From Jeotgalibacillus sp. ET6 (GTDB lineage Bacteria; Bacillota; Bacilli; Bacillales; Jeotgalibacillaceae): a stretch of 64,000 bases of DNA. Below the pieces are notes generated by a model. That model saw nothing but the letters and a program-made list of their open reading frames with translations. It did not search any database and had not been told where the DNA came from. The number at the start of each line of letters is the position of its first letter. Within the stretch, counting starts at the first letter, position 1. The DNA lies in assembly GCF_029667115.1 (NCBI RefSeq), contig NZ_JARUIU010000002.1, positions 620,001 to 684,000 of the forward strand, given 5' to 3'. This document shows, one piece after another, positions 15,624 to 27,495 of the stretch. The position numbers were made by a program, and so were the translations under genes.

Positions 15624-16649
15624 GTGATTACCATCTCTAACGTAAAGAAGCTGTTTAAAACAAAAAGCGGATCATTAACAGCTGTGAATGATGTAAATCT
15701 TAACATTAAAGAGGGAGAGATCTTCGGTGTGATCGGTTACAGCGGCGCGGGGAAAAGCACCTTAATCCGCATGCTGAACGGTCTTGAATCGCCAACCTCA
15801 GGAACAGTGGATGTGAACGGCAAACTGGTTTCCAATATCAAGGGAGGTGAGCTGCGAAAGGCGCGCCAGAAAATCAGCATGATCTTTCAACACTTTAATT
15901 TATTATGGTCCCGTACCGTCCGGGAAAATATTTCGTTCCCCCTTGAAATTGCGGGTGTAGGAAAAAAAGACCGGGATCAGCGGGTAGATGAATTAATCGA
16001 GCTGGTCGGGCTCAGTGGACGGGGCGACGCCTATCCCTCACAGCTAAGCGGCGGTCAAAAACAGAGAGTGGGAATTGCCCGCGCACTGGCCAACGAACCG
16101 GAAGTTCTTTTATGCGATGAGGCAACCTCCGCATTAGATCCCCAAACCACCGATGCCATATTGGAATTACTTGTGGATATCAATAAACGGATGGGATTAA
16201 CAATTGTACTGATAACACATGAAATGCACGTTATACGAAAAATCTGTCATCGGGTAGCCGTGATGGAAGATGGCCGTGTGGTTGAATTAGGTGATGTTCT
16301 TGAGGTGTTCAAGCAGCCAAAAGAGGCCATTACGAAGCGATTCGTGCAGCAGGTGACAGAGCCTGAAGAAACGAAGGAAACCATCGAGCAGCTGGTAAGA
16401 GAGGTTAAGGATGGCAAGGTGATTAAACTGACGTTTGTCGGTGAATCGGCAGAGCAGCCTGTGATCACTAATCTTATTCGCTCATTTGATCTGCAGGTTA
16501 ATATTCTGCAGGGGAAAATATCCCAGACACAAAACGGAGCTTACGGGTCGTTGTTTATCCACGTAAATGGTCCGGTCAATGAAGTTAGGAAAGCGGTAGA
16601 TTTTCTGCATTCCGCAAAAGTGGGAGTGGAGGTGATCTCATATGATTGA
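15624..16649 (+). CDS. metN: Methionine ABC importer ATP-binding protein
   Basis: ATPase of the D/L-methionine importer. It has Walker A GYSGAGKSTL, the Q-loop in SMIFQHFNLL, signature LSGGQKQR, Walker B VLLCDEATSALD and the switch His in LITHEMHV. A C-terminal NIL domain from about residue 265 binds methionine and mediates trans-inhibition. Its 341 residues match the family. It starts at GTG 15624 with AAGGTGAT upstream. It overlaps the permease gene by eight bases. Expression is under the SAM riboswitch. Confidence 0.96.
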   Translation: MITISNVKKLFKTKSGSLTAVNDVNLNIKEGEIFGVIGYSGAGKSTLIRMLNGLESPTSGTVDVNGKLVSNIKGGELRKARQKISMIFQHFNLLWSRTVRENISFPLEIAGVGKKDRDQRVDELIELVGLSGRGDAYPSQLSGGQKQRVGIARALANEPEVLLCDEATSALDPQTTDAILELLVDINKRMGLTIVLITHEMHVIRKICHRVAVMEDGRVVELGDVLEVFKQPKEAITKRFVQQVTEPEETKETIEQLVREVKDGKVIKLTFVGESAEQPVITNLIRSFDLQVNILQGKISQTQNGAYGSLFIHVNGPVNEVRKAVDFLHSAKVGVEVISYD

Positions 16650-17310
16650 ACAGCTGTTTCCAAATGTAGAATGGCCGACGATGTGGGAGGCTACCTACGA
16701 AACCATTTATATGACCGTGATATCAGTTGCTTTTACATTTATTATCGGACTTCTTCTCGGCTTGCTGCTTTTTCTGACATCTAAGAATAATATTTGGGAA
16801 AATCGGGCAGTCTATACGGTCACCAGCATCATCGTTAATGTATTCAGGTCCATACCATTCATTATTTTAATCGTCCTGCTTATTCCGTTCACCCGTGCAT
16901 TGCTTGATACAATCAGGGGAGCGAATGCAGCATTGCCAGCCTTAATTATTGGAGCTGCTCCATTCTACGCAAGAATGGTTGAAATTGCGCTTCGTGAAAT
17001 TGATAAAGGGGTGATTGAAGCAGCAAGGTCAATGGGCGCGAAGGTTTCTACTATTATTAGTAAAGTTCTTATCAGAGAATCGCTTCCGGCTCTTGTTTCC
17101 GGCATCACAGTAACAGCGATTGCGCTTGTTGGCTATACCGCAATGGCAGGCGTTATTGGAGCTGGCGGCCTTGGGAATCTTGCTTTCTTAGAAGGTTTTC
17201 AGCGGAGCAGGGACGACGTGACACTTGCAGCCACTATTATTATTTTGATCATTGTATTTATCATTCAATTTCTTGGTGATTTCTTCACACGGAAACTGGA
17301 TAAAAGATAA
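16642..17310 (+). CDS. metP: Methionine ABC importer permease
   Basis: A 222-residue integral membrane subunit with five predicted helices. The EAA-type loop that docks on MetN is visible as EAARSMGAKVSTIISKVLIRESLP. It overlaps the end of metN, and GGAGGTGAT before the ATG lies inside metN, so the two are translationally coupled. It is called metI in proteobacteria. Confidence 0.95.
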   Translation: MIEQLFPNVEWPTMWEATYETIYMTVISVAFTFIIGLLLGLLLFLTSKNNIWENRAVYTVTSIIVNVFRSIPFIILIVLLIPFTRALLDTIRGANAALPALIIGAAPFYARMVEIALREIDKGVIEAARSMGAKVSTIISKVLIRESLPALVSGITVTAIALVGYTAMAGVIGAGGLGNLAFLEGFQRSRDDVTLAATIIILIIVFIIQFLGDFFTRKLDKR

Positions 17311-17334
17311 CTTTAAAAAAGGGAGAGAGTTTAA

Positions 17335-18186
17335 ATGAAAAAATGGGTAACAGGAACTTTTGCAGCAGCGAGTATTTTTGCTTTAACAGCATGTGGATCA
17401 GACAATTCAGCAGGTGAGATAGAAGAAAGTGAAGACGGTGAGCCGGTTGAGCTGATTGTCGGAGCATCCAATGTACCTCACGCTGAAATTTTAGAGCAAG
17501 CGCAGCCACTACTTGAAGAAGAAGGAGTGGACCTGGTGATTGAGACTTACCAGGACTATGTTCTTCCGAATCAGGATTTAGATGCTGGTGAAATTCATGC
17601 GAACTATTTTCAGCATGTACCATATCTTGAATCGCAAAATGCAGACGAAGAGCTTGGCTATGATCTAGCGAACGCAGGCGGCATCCACATTGAACCAATT
17701 GGAGTTTACTCTCAAAAATACGACTCACTTGATGAATTACCGGATGGCGCGGAAATTATTATGAGCAACTCAGTGGCAGACCATGGCCGTATTTTAACGA
17801 TGCTTGAAGCGGAAGGTCTGATTAAACTGGATCCGGAAGTAGATAAAACAGTTGCTGAAATTTCAGATGTACAGGAAAATCCAAAAAACCTTGAGTTTGT
17901 AGCAGATGTAGAAGCATCTCTTCTTGTTCAGCTTTATGAAAATGAAGAAGGCGACGCTGTTCTTATTAACTCAAATTATGCAATTGATGCAGGTCTTAAC
18001 CCAATTGAAGATTCCATCGCACGTGAAGATGAAGATTCTCCATATGTAAATGTAATCGCAGTAAACAGCGGCGATGAAGATAATGAAGCGGTTCAAAAGC
18101 TAGTGGAAGTTTTAACTTCTGAAGAAATCCAGGACTTTATTCTTGAAGAATGGGAAGGTTCTGTTGTCCCTGTAAGCGGGGAATAA
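17335..18186 (+). CDS. metQ: Methionine-binding lipoprotein
   Basis: Membrane-anchored substrate receptor of the importer, of the NlpA family. The signal peptide MKKWVTGTFAAASIFALTAC ends at the lipobox LTAC, the lipidated Cys. Family motifs VGASNVPHAEIL, NYFQHVPYLE and GVYSQKY are evident. The mature part is strongly acidic, with many Glu and Asp. Third gene of metN-metP-metQ, 24 bases after the permease. Confidence 0.95.
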   Translation: MKKWVTGTFAAASIFALTACGSDNSAGEIEESEDGEPVELIVGASNVPHAEILEQAQPLLEEEGVDLVIETYQDYVLPNQDLDAGEIHANYFQHVPYLESQNADEELGYDLANAGGIHIEPIGVYSQKYDSLDELPDGAEIIMSNSVADHGRILTMLEAEGLIKLDPEVDKTVAEISDVQENPKNLEFVADVEASLLVQLYENEEGDAVLINSNYAIDAGLNPIEDSIAREDEDSPYVNVIAVNSGDEDNEAVQKLVEVLTSEEIQDFILEEWEGSVVPVSGE

Positions 18187-18226
18187 GAAACATAAATAGA
18201 CTTGAACTTAATAGCTTAAATCAAAT

Positions 18227-18271
18227 GAAAAGAGCAGCCTGGGACAAATACGTCTCAGGCTGCTCTTTTAC
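18227..18271 (+). terminator. Terminator of the metNPQ operon
   Basis: AAAAGAGCAGCCTG and CAGGCTGCTCTTTT pair almost perfectly. The GGGACA/TGTCTC-like inner part resembles the terminal hairpin of repeat family A. Apart from this hairpin and the repeat array, 18187-19185 shows no gene. Confidence 0.9.
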
Positions 18272-18469
18272 AATTCACAGCGCTTTAAGCTTGCCAAATA
18301 AGTCCTTTGCGATAGAAAGCGATGACATCACAGAGCACTCTGATTTTAATTACTCTTTCTAATTACTAACGCCACTTGCAGTATAAAATTGATTCCCTTA
18401 GAACCGCCCCACCAAAAGTAAAATTAATGTGAAGACCTATATACCTAAAAACTCATATTCATTTTTTGC

Positions 18470-18669
18470 TGACACAGTCAAAAAGAATAGGGTCATTGCA
18501 GTGGAAGGCGTCGATTCCAGCGGGATGAAGCGGGAAGCGTACGCCTGAAACGGAAATGCGCCGGTCCCCTTATAAAAAAAGAATCCACCTGCTTTTCAAT
18601 TTACATTTGAATCATAGAAGTAAAGGGTTATGACTTCCTCTATGCGTAAATTCATATCCTGTTTTGAGA
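18470..18669 (+). repeat. Tandem repeat family B, unit 1 (internally deleted)
   Basis: Begins GACACAGTCAAAAAGAATAG like units 2 and 3, but lacks the roughly 60-base centre. GCGGGAAG joins directly to CGTACGCCTGAAACGG. The unit is about 200 bases instead of about 259. Confidence 0.8.
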
Positions 18670-18928
18670 TGACACAGTTAAAAAGAATAGGGGCATTGCA
18701 GTGGAAGGCGTCGACTCCAGCGGGATGAAGCGGGAAGGGTGAGACCATGAAAATGCGGCAGCATTAAAGGGGCTCACCTCTCGCCCCGCGGAAAGCGTAC
18801 GCCTGAAACGGAAATGCCCCGGTTTCCTTTTAAAAATAGGAACCCACCTGCTTTTCAATTTACATGTGAATCATAGAAGTAAAGGATTATTACTTCCTGT
18901 ATGCGTAAATTCATATCCTGTTTTGGGA
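18670..18928 (+). repeat. Tandem repeat family B, unit 2 (full length)
   Basis: Full unit: TGACACAGTTAAAAAGAATA, GGAAGGCGTCGACTCCAGCG, a centre with CGGCAGCATTAAAGGGGCTC, then GAAAGCGTACGCCTGAAACG, and a trailing spacer containing ATTCATATCCTGTTTTG. Confidence 0.85.
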
Positions 18929-19090
18929 TGACACAGTCAAAAAGAATAGGGGCATTGCAGTGGAAGACGTCGACTCCAGCAGGACGAAGCGGGAAGGGTG
19001 AGACCGTGAAAATGCGGCAGCATTAAAGAGGCTCGCCTCCCGCCCCGCGAAAAGCGTACGCCTGAAACGGAAAATGCCCCTGTCTCTATT
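18929..19090 (+). repeat. Tandem repeat family B, unit 3 (3'-truncated)
   Basis: Nearly identical to the first 155 bases of unit 2, ending in GGAAAATGCCCC, after which unrelated sequence begins. It belongs to the same superfamily as family A, sharing GGAAGGCG, CGACTCC, GGAAAGCG and CGCCTGAA. Confidence 0.8.
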
Positions 19091-19185
19091 GCTCAATGAA
19101 CTCGAATGAAGCATTTCTTAAAAGAACGAATGATCAATCCAATCCTGCACATATTAAGTCTATTCTAATTAAAAGAGGTGGCAAT

Positions 19186-19548
19186 ATGGATCATCATATC
19201 CAGGATGAAGATGTGTTTACACTTAAAGAAGCAATAGGCGAATTAAGCAGTAAAATGCCTGCAATAATGAAAACCTATCACTCCTTTACGGAGGAATGCT
19301 TTAAAGAAGGTGAGCTTACTCAAAAGGAAAAACAATTGATTGCGCTTGGAGTAAGCCTTGCAACCCAGGATGAATACTGTGTTCATTATCATGTCACCGG
19401 CTGTATTGATCATGGAATTTCACCTTCTCAAATCCGGGAAGTTTCAGCTGTTAGTGCAGCGGTTCAGGCAGGTGCTGTCATGGCGCAGGGAGCTACAGAA
19501 GTGGAATGGACATTGAATTTGTATGAAGAAGGACAAATTAAGCAATAA
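19186..19548 (+). CDS. Carboxymuconolactone decarboxylase-family protein
   Basis: 120 residues, all helical, matching the AhpD/CMD fold. The core EKQLIALGVSLATQDEYCVHYHVTGC is followed by GISPSQIREVSAVSAAVQAGA. The AhpD active site normally has ExxCxxCxxxH. Here only one Cys remains in DEYCVHYH, so a classical disulfide peroxidase cycle is doubtful. ATG 19186 has GAGGTGG upstream, whereas an ATG at 19096 lies in the repeat array and lacks a ribosome site. Followed by its own terminator. Confidence 0.85.
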   Translation: MDHHIQDEDVFTLKEAIGELSSKMPAIMKTYHSFTEECFKEGELTQKEKQLIALGVSLATQDEYCVHYHVTGCIDHGISPSQIREVSAVSAAVQAGAVMAQGATEVEWTLNLYEEGQIKQ

Positions 19549-19553
19549 AAAAT

Positions 19554-19585
19554 CCAGAAAAATGGTTTATCCATTTTTTTGCTGG
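19554..19585 (+). terminator. Terminator after the CMD-family gene
   Basis: CCAGAAAAATGG and CCATTTTTTTGCTGG form a hairpin with a T-rich descending arm. Confidence 0.7.
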
Positions 19586-19660
19586 GTATATAACCTGTGT
19601 ACATGAACATAAGCCACGGAAAAAACCGAAAAGGAATGATTCATTATCCATAAGATTAAT

Positions 19661-19837
19661 ATGGAGTACACAGGTGAAATGGAAAAAGCGATGCAAAGTT
19701 CTCATGGAGTAGGTTATGAAACATACATGAGACAGCATGATGTTCGCATGGAAGTTGAAATGAAAAGAGAAGAAGATTACAAAAAAGAGCAGCAATTGAT
19801 TGCAGACCTTGATAGTAAACTTCACAATCATCTATAA
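19661..19837 (+). CDS. Small hypothetical protein, 58 residues
   Basis: A short charged open frame beginning MEYTGEMEKAMQSSHGVGYE and ending DLDSKLHNHL. It is rich in Met, Glu and Lys and probably helical. No clear Shine-Dalgarno precedes ATG 19661. In-frame ATT and ATC codons at 19643-19648 sit seven to ten bases after AAAAGGA, so a non-standard start is possible. A terminator follows at once, and it is flanked by terminators on both sides, which supports a real small gene. No function is recognised. Confidence 0.5.
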   Translation: MEYTGEMEKAMQSSHGVGYETYMRQHDVRMEVEMKREEDYKKEQQLIADLDSKLHNHL

Positions 19838-19850
19838 TAAGTAATGAGAA

Positions 19851-19882
19851 AAGAGTCAGTGTTTACTACACTGGCTTTTTTC
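19851..19882 (+). terminator. Terminator after the 58-residue gene
   Basis: AGTCAGTG and CACTGGCT enclose a seven-base loop, followed by six T. Confidence 0.8.
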
Positions 19883-20014
19883 TGGTTAAGGAACTTTCAT
19901 TTTCCTCCATAATCTGTAGGATTTGATTCTTATTTTAATTTGTTATAAGATTAGAATGAGAATAAAGTGAGAATGGATTGTCCATAAAATTGCTCAAACG
20001 GAGGTAATACAGCT

Positions 20015-20797
20015 ATGGCTTCAACATTAATTATTAAAGATCTTCATGTTGAAATTGAAGGCAAGGAGATACTAAAAGGTGTAAACCTTGAACTCGACAG
20101 CGGTAAAATACACGTTATCATGGGACCAAATGGTACAGGCAAGTCAACTCTTGCATCTGCTATTATGGGACACCCTAAATTTGATATAACTAAAGGTGAA
20201 GTTCTTCTTAATGGAGAAAATGTCCTTGAAATGGAAGTGGATGAGCGTGCACAGGCAGGCCTCTTCCTTGCTATGCAGTACCCAAGTGAAATCACCGGCG
20301 TTACAAACGCAGACTTTCTTCGTTCAGCAATCAATTCAAGACGTGAAGAAGGACAGGAAATTTCGCTGATGAAATTCATTAAAGAACTTGATAAAAACAT
20401 GGACTTCCTTGAAATGGACCAGAACATGGCTCAGCGTTATTTAAATGAAGGCTTCTCAGGCGGGGAAAAGAAACGCAACGAAATTCTTCAGTTAATGATG
20501 ATCAAACCGGAATTCGGTATTCTTGATGAAATTGATTCAGGGCTTGATATCGATGCGCTTAAAGTGGTTTCCAAAGGAATCAATCAAATGCGCGGAGAAG
20601 ATTTCGGCTGCCTGATTATCACGCATTATCAGCGTCTGCTAAATTACATTACACCGGATCATGTTCATGTGATGATGCAGGGACGTGTAGTAAAATCCGG
20701 CGGTCCTGAGCTTGCACACCGTCTGGAATCAGAAGGCTATGACTGGATTAAGCAGGAACTTGGAATTGAAGACGAAACTGTAGGTCAAGAAGCGTAA
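20015..20797 (+). CDS. sufC: Fe-S cluster assembly ATPase SufC
   Basis: Soluble ABC-type ATPase of the SufBCD scaffold. It has Walker A GPNGTGKSTL, signature FSGGEKKR and Walker B FGILDEIDSGLDIDAL, with the SufC-typical Glu-Ile-Asp after Walker B. ATP-driven movement of the SufB-SufD partners exposes the cluster assembly site. GGAGG precedes ATG 20015. First gene of the complete sufC-sufD-sufS-sufU-sufB operon, the essential Fe-S pathway of Bacillus. Confidence 0.97.
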   Translation: MASTLIIKDLHVEIEGKEILKGVNLELDSGKIHVIMGPNGTGKSTLASAIMGHPKFDITKGEVLLNGENVLEMEVDERAQAGLFLAMQYPSEITGVTNADFLRSAINSRREEGQEISLMKFIKELDKNMDFLEMDQNMAQRYLNEGFSGGEKKRNEILQLMMIKPEFGILDEIDSGLDIDALKVVSKGINQMRGEDFGCLIITHYQRLLNYITPDHVHVMMQGRVVKSGGPELAHRLESEGYDWIKQELGIEDETVGQEA

Positions 20798-20814
20798 TCG
20801 TTAGGAGGATAAAG

Positions 20815-23778
<2,964 letters not shown>

Positions 23779-23861
23779 TATCTGCTTTGCGCATTAAAGC
23801 GTCAAAAGTGAGCTGAAAGCAGCTCATCTTTAAGCAGATAAGTAAAAAAGGAGGAATCACC

Positions 23862-25259
23862 ATGGCTAAGAAAATGCCGGATGTGGGCGATTATAAATAT
23901 GGCTTTCATGACGAAGATGTTTCCATTTTTCGCTCCAAGCGTGGATTGACAAAAGAAATTGTTGAAGAGATTTCACGCATGAAAAGCGAGCCTCAATGGA
24001 TGCTTGACTACCGTCTAAAAGCACTTGAACAGTTTTACAGCATGCCAATGCCTCAATGGGGAGGCGACATGAGCGGGTTGAATTTCGATGAAATCACCTA
24101 CTATGTTAAGCCTTCTGAGAAAAGTGAGCGAAGCTGGGACGAGGTTCCTGAAGAGATCAAGCGTACGTTTGACAAATTAGGTATTCCTGAAGCAGAGCAA
24201 AAATACCTTGCAGGTGTATCTGCACAGTATGAATCTGAAGTTGTATACCACAACATGAAAGAAGAGCTTGAAGACATGGGAATCGTCTTTAAAGATACAG
24301 ATTCTGCTCTTCGTGAAAATGAAGAACTGTTTAAAGAGCATTGGGGCACTGTTATCCCATCTCGTGACAACAAGTTCTCTGCTCTTAACTCGGCCGTATG
24401 GTCCGGCGGATCTTTCATCTATGTGCCAAAGGGCGTAAAAGTAGATACTCCGCTTCAGGCTTATTTCCGAATTAATTCTGAAAACATGGGGCAGTTTGAG
24501 CGTACACTGATTATAGCGGATGAAGGCTCAAGCGTTCATTACGTAGAAGGCTGTACCGCTCCTGTTTATACCACAAACTCACTTCACAGTGCAGTCGTGG
24601 AAATCATTATCAAAAAAGATGCTTACTGCCGCTATACAACGATTCAAAACTGGGCGAACAATGTGTTCAACCTGGTAACGAAGCGTGCGGTATGTGATGC
24701 AAATGCAACAATGGAATGGGTGGATGGCAACATCGGCTCGAAGCTGACAATGAAATATCCGGCAGTTATCCTTCGCGGTGAAGGCGCACGCGGCATGACC
24801 CTGTCAATCGCATTGGCAGGTAAAGGGCAGCATCAGGATGCAGGAGCAAAAATGCATCACCTGGCACCTAATACGTCTTCTACGATTGTTTCGAAATCCA
24901 TTTCAAAACAAGGCGGTAAAGTAACGTATCGCGGAATTGTTCATTTTGGACGCAAAGCTCACGGAGCACGTTCAAATATCGAGTGCGATACACTGATCAT
25001 GGATAATCAGTCCACTTCCGATACGATTCCTTACAATGAAATCTTAAACGATAATATTTCATTGGAGCATGAAGCAAAAGTATCGAAAGTATCTGAAGAG
25101 CAGCTGTTCTATCTTATGAGCCGCGGAATCTCTGAAGAAGAAGCAACGGAAATGATCGTAATGGGCTTCATCGAGCCATTTACAAAAGAACTTCCGATGG
25201 AATATGCAGTAGAAATGAACCGTCTGATCAAGTTCGAGATGGAAGGTTCAATTGGATAA
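23862..25259 (+). CDS. sufB: Fe-S cluster scaffold protein SufB
   Basis: 465-residue core scaffold of SufBCD. The family blocks [14 protein letters not shown], with the conserved Cys, and [17 protein letters not shown] are present, followed by [20 protein letters not shown]. It follows sufU after 83 bases, with AAAGGAGG before the ATG, and ends the operon at a strong terminator. Confidence 0.97.
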   Translation: MAKKMPDVGDYKYGFHDEDVSIFRSKRGLTKEIVEEISRMKSEPQWMLDYRLKALEQFYSMPMPQWGGDMSGLNFDEITYYVKPSEKSERSWDEVPEEIKRTFDKLGIPEAEQKYLAGVSAQYESEVVYHNMKEELEDMGIVFKDTDSALRENEELFKEHWGTVIPSRDNKFSALNSAVWSGGSFIYVPKGVKVDTPLQAYFRINSENMGQFERTLIIADEGSSVHYVEGCTAPVYTTNSLHSAVVEIIIKKDAYCRYTTIQNWANNVFNLVTKRAVCDANATMEWVDGNIGSKLTMKYPAVILRGEGARGMTLSIALAGKGQHQDAGAKMHHLAPNTSSTIVSKSISKQGGKVTYRGIVHFGRKAHGARSNIECDTLIMDNQSTSDTIPYNEILNDNISLEHEAKVSKVSEEQLFYLMSRGISEEEATEMIVMGFIEPFTKELPMEYAVEMNRLIKFEMEGSIG

Positions 25260-25269
25260 ATCATTGAAA

Positions 25270-25304
25270 TCGCACACATCCTTTTACAGGATGTGTGTTT
25301 TTAT
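25270..25304 (+). terminator. Terminator of the suf operon
   Basis: CACACATCC and GGATGTGTG pair around a short loop and are followed by a T-run. Confidence 0.9.
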
Positions 25305-25454
25305 GTTTATGATTTGATTGAAACTCAATTGCTTTTTTAGGTCTATACGAAAGAAGCCTTATTGAGTAGAATATTCTCAAGGAATGGACGATAAAGGATT
25401 CCGTTTTTTGTTATGGTACAATGAATGTAAGCATACATACTAGTAGGTGATGAG

Positions 25455-25976
25455 ATGATTTACATTGGATTAACGGGGTGGGGAGATCACCCTGATCTGT
25501 ATCAGACAAGCTCCGCTGCTAAAGATAAATTGAAGGATTATTCGGGACATTTTCCGATTGTAGAGCTGGACGCTTCTTTTTACGCCATTCAGCCGGAACG
25601 AAATGTGGAAAAATGGATCAGAGAGACTCCGGATGATTTTCAATTTGTGGTGAAGGCTTATCAGGGAATGACTGGTCATCAACGGGGTGACATTCCCTTT
25701 GAGACAAAAAAAACAATGTTTGAGGCATTCAGGCAATCTGTACGCCCTTTTCAACAATCTAATAAGCTTGCTATGGTGCTCCTGCAATATCCACCCTGGT
25801 TTGACTGCCGCAAGGAGAATGTTGACTACATCCGCTATTGTAAAGCACAGCTTGCTGACCTTCCTCTGGCGATTGAATTTCGCAACCAGACCTGGTATCA
25901 GCCTGAATATACAGACAGAACCTTATCCTTTTTAAAGGAAGAGAATTGGATCCACAGTATTTGTGATATGGATTAG
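25455..25976 (+). pseudogene. yunF: yunF (DUF72 protein), 5' fragment split by the mobile element
   Basis: Encodes the first 171 residues of a DUF72 TIM-barrel-like protein, starting MIYIGLTGWGDHPDLYQ and reaching ENWIHSICD. The intact protein is about 280 residues and continues with EPQAGEGS. Instead the frame reads Met-Asp-stop in foreign sequence from about 25968. The missing part resumes in the same register at 35010. Truncation before the C-terminal conserved block that carries RFHGRN should abolish function. Promoter and start appear intact (ATG 25455). Confidence 0.93.
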
Positions 25977-26049
25977 TATGTTTGGGTTTATAAATAGGAT
26001 AACTTGAATAATATAAAATAAACATTGATATATCAAACATTATGAGACG

Positions 26050-26080
26050 TACTATTTTACACAATAGTCGTTTTTTTTGT
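26050..26080 (+). terminator. Terminator-like hairpin at the left end of the element
   Basis: ACTATT and AATAGT pair around a six-base loop, followed by eight T. It would block read-through from the yunF promoter into the recombinase operon. Confidence 0.6.
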
Positions 26081-26184
26081 GTGGAAATATTTTTATAATT
26101 AAGTTATTATTTATATATAGAATGTATGTTCTATTCAATGTAGGGGGATGTAGTCCCGTAGCGGGTAGCGGAAGGAGGATTATA

Positions 26185-27495
26185 GTGAGCTATGAATTTG
26201 TAGTAAAACAAATGAAAATAAAGGAAATTAGGCAAGGTGATTTAGTTGAAGAGGATAAGATATTTCTTTGTATAGAGGATAAAGAAACAGGGATAGTTTT
26301 ACCTCACCCGTTATCAAATTTCATAAAGAGTACATTTGATAGGAAATCATTAGCATTAAAAACACAGAAGAACTATGCAGAGGAAATAAAAAAGTTCCTG
26401 AATTATATCTTAGACTGTATATCCGATGAAGAAGAAATGTTTTTGGAATTGAGAAGTAATGGTATTAGTGGTTTGAAATTGAAACATGGTTCAAGTTATA
26501 TTACCTCCTTAACGCAAAGAGTACGGGCAAATGAAATCATTGCACAGCAAGTAAGAGATGCTGACCGAATGCTTACAAAATTTTATTTTTGGTTAAGTGA
26601 GCAGGGTTTAATAACAGAAAACATTCAATATAGAGAAGATATTAGGAGCATTAAGGGCAAGAAAACAGTTATTATACTTAGCCCTTTTGATAATTTTGAA
26701 TTAGGAACAGAGTACCCAAATATGAGGGATATGGGAAGAGGATCAGATAATCTCCACGACTTCGGAAATGGTAGATTAGACCTTGTAAATTTATTTATTA
26801 GAATTGCTGAATTGGAAGCTCCCGATATAGCATTGGGTATTGCTTTACAATGTTATGGAGGTTTGAGAAAAGGCGAAGTAGTGAACCTTTTGCGTAGTAG
26901 TGTAAAAGAGCCGTACAGAAACGGTTCAGGTGAGTTTACTTTAAATATCAAAGATAATTGGGATGTCCTATTCTCTCATAAGAAACTTACAGTAGCAGAA
27001 CAGGTTAAGAAAACGAGGATACAAGCAGTTTTCAAAGCCCCTATTGTCTTAGAGATGTATGGTAAACATAAGAATTTACTTTCGAGATTAGAAAAGAAAG
27101 GTTTAATAAAAAATGAGCAGGCTCTATTCTGTTCAATACATACTGGACAGCCGATTTCAGGTATTTCTTATTGGGAACGTTTTACAAAGGTTAAAAATAA
27201 ATTTTTAAGTATTCTTCTTGTGAATGATGAAGAGGCTTATCAAAGACTGACATCAAAAAGTTGGTCTACTCACGTTGGAAGAGGAATCTTCACCAATATG
27301 CTTGTATTTCTGTTGGGGTGGTCTGCAAGCGAAGTGATGATTGCACGAGGTGACAGTAATATTCAATCTTCAAAGAGCTATATAGAAGAACATAATGTTA
27401 AGAAAAAGACCGAAGAAGCAGTTGAAATAATAGCAAAGGCAACTACTCACGCAGACAAGAAATATACAAAAATTGAAGATTTGAGGAACCTATAA
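26185..27495 (+). CDS. Tyrosine recombinase 1 of the element (TnpA-like)
   Basis: 436-residue site-specific recombinase. An N-terminal helical core-binding domain (SLALKTQKNYAEEIKKFLNY) is followed by the catalytic domain. The first Arg is in YGGLRKGEVVNLL. The HxxR box is SWSTHVGRGIF. The nucleophile region is IQSSKSYIEEHN. The usual HxxW/H position reads RGDSN, so that general-acid residue looks substituted while Arg, His, Arg and Tyr remain. GTG 26185 is preceded by GGAAGGAGG, better than upstream in-frame codons. The stop overlaps the next start by one base. Likely the most complete catalyst of the three. Confidence 0.85.
   Translation: MSYEFVVKQMKIKEIRQGDLVEEDKIFLCIEDKETGIVLPHPLSNFIKSTFDRKSLALKTQKNYAEEIKKFLNYILDCISDEEEMFLELRSNGISGLKLKHGSSYITSLTQRVRANEIIAQQVRDADRMLTKFYFWLSEQGLITENIQYREDIRSIKGKKTVIILSPFDNFELGTEYPNMRDMGRGSDNLHDFGNGRLDLVNLFIRIAELEAPDIALGIALQCYGGLRKGEVVNLLRSSVKEPYRNGSGEFTLNIKDNWDVLFSHKKLTVAEQVKKTRIQAVFKAPIVLEMYGKHKNLLSRLEKKGLIKNEQALFCSIHTGQPISGISYWERFTKVKNKFLSILLVNDEEAYQRLTSKSWSTHVGRGIFTNMLVFLLGWSASEVMIARGDSNIQSSKSYIEEHNVKKKTEEAVEIIAKATTHADKKYTKIEDLRNL

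Noticed and set aside
18470-19090. CRISPR-like regular repetition
   Set aside because: The units are 200-260 bases with no short repeat/spacer alternation and there are no cas genes.
18652-19114. Two similar minus-strand open frames of 67-68 codons in the repeat array
   Set aside because: They lie entirely inside family B repeat units, resemble each other only because the units do, and lack ribosome sites.
26077-26184. Extended N-terminus for recombinase 1
   Set aside because: The upstream codons run through a low-complexity region and the GGAAGGAGG site points to GTG 26185.
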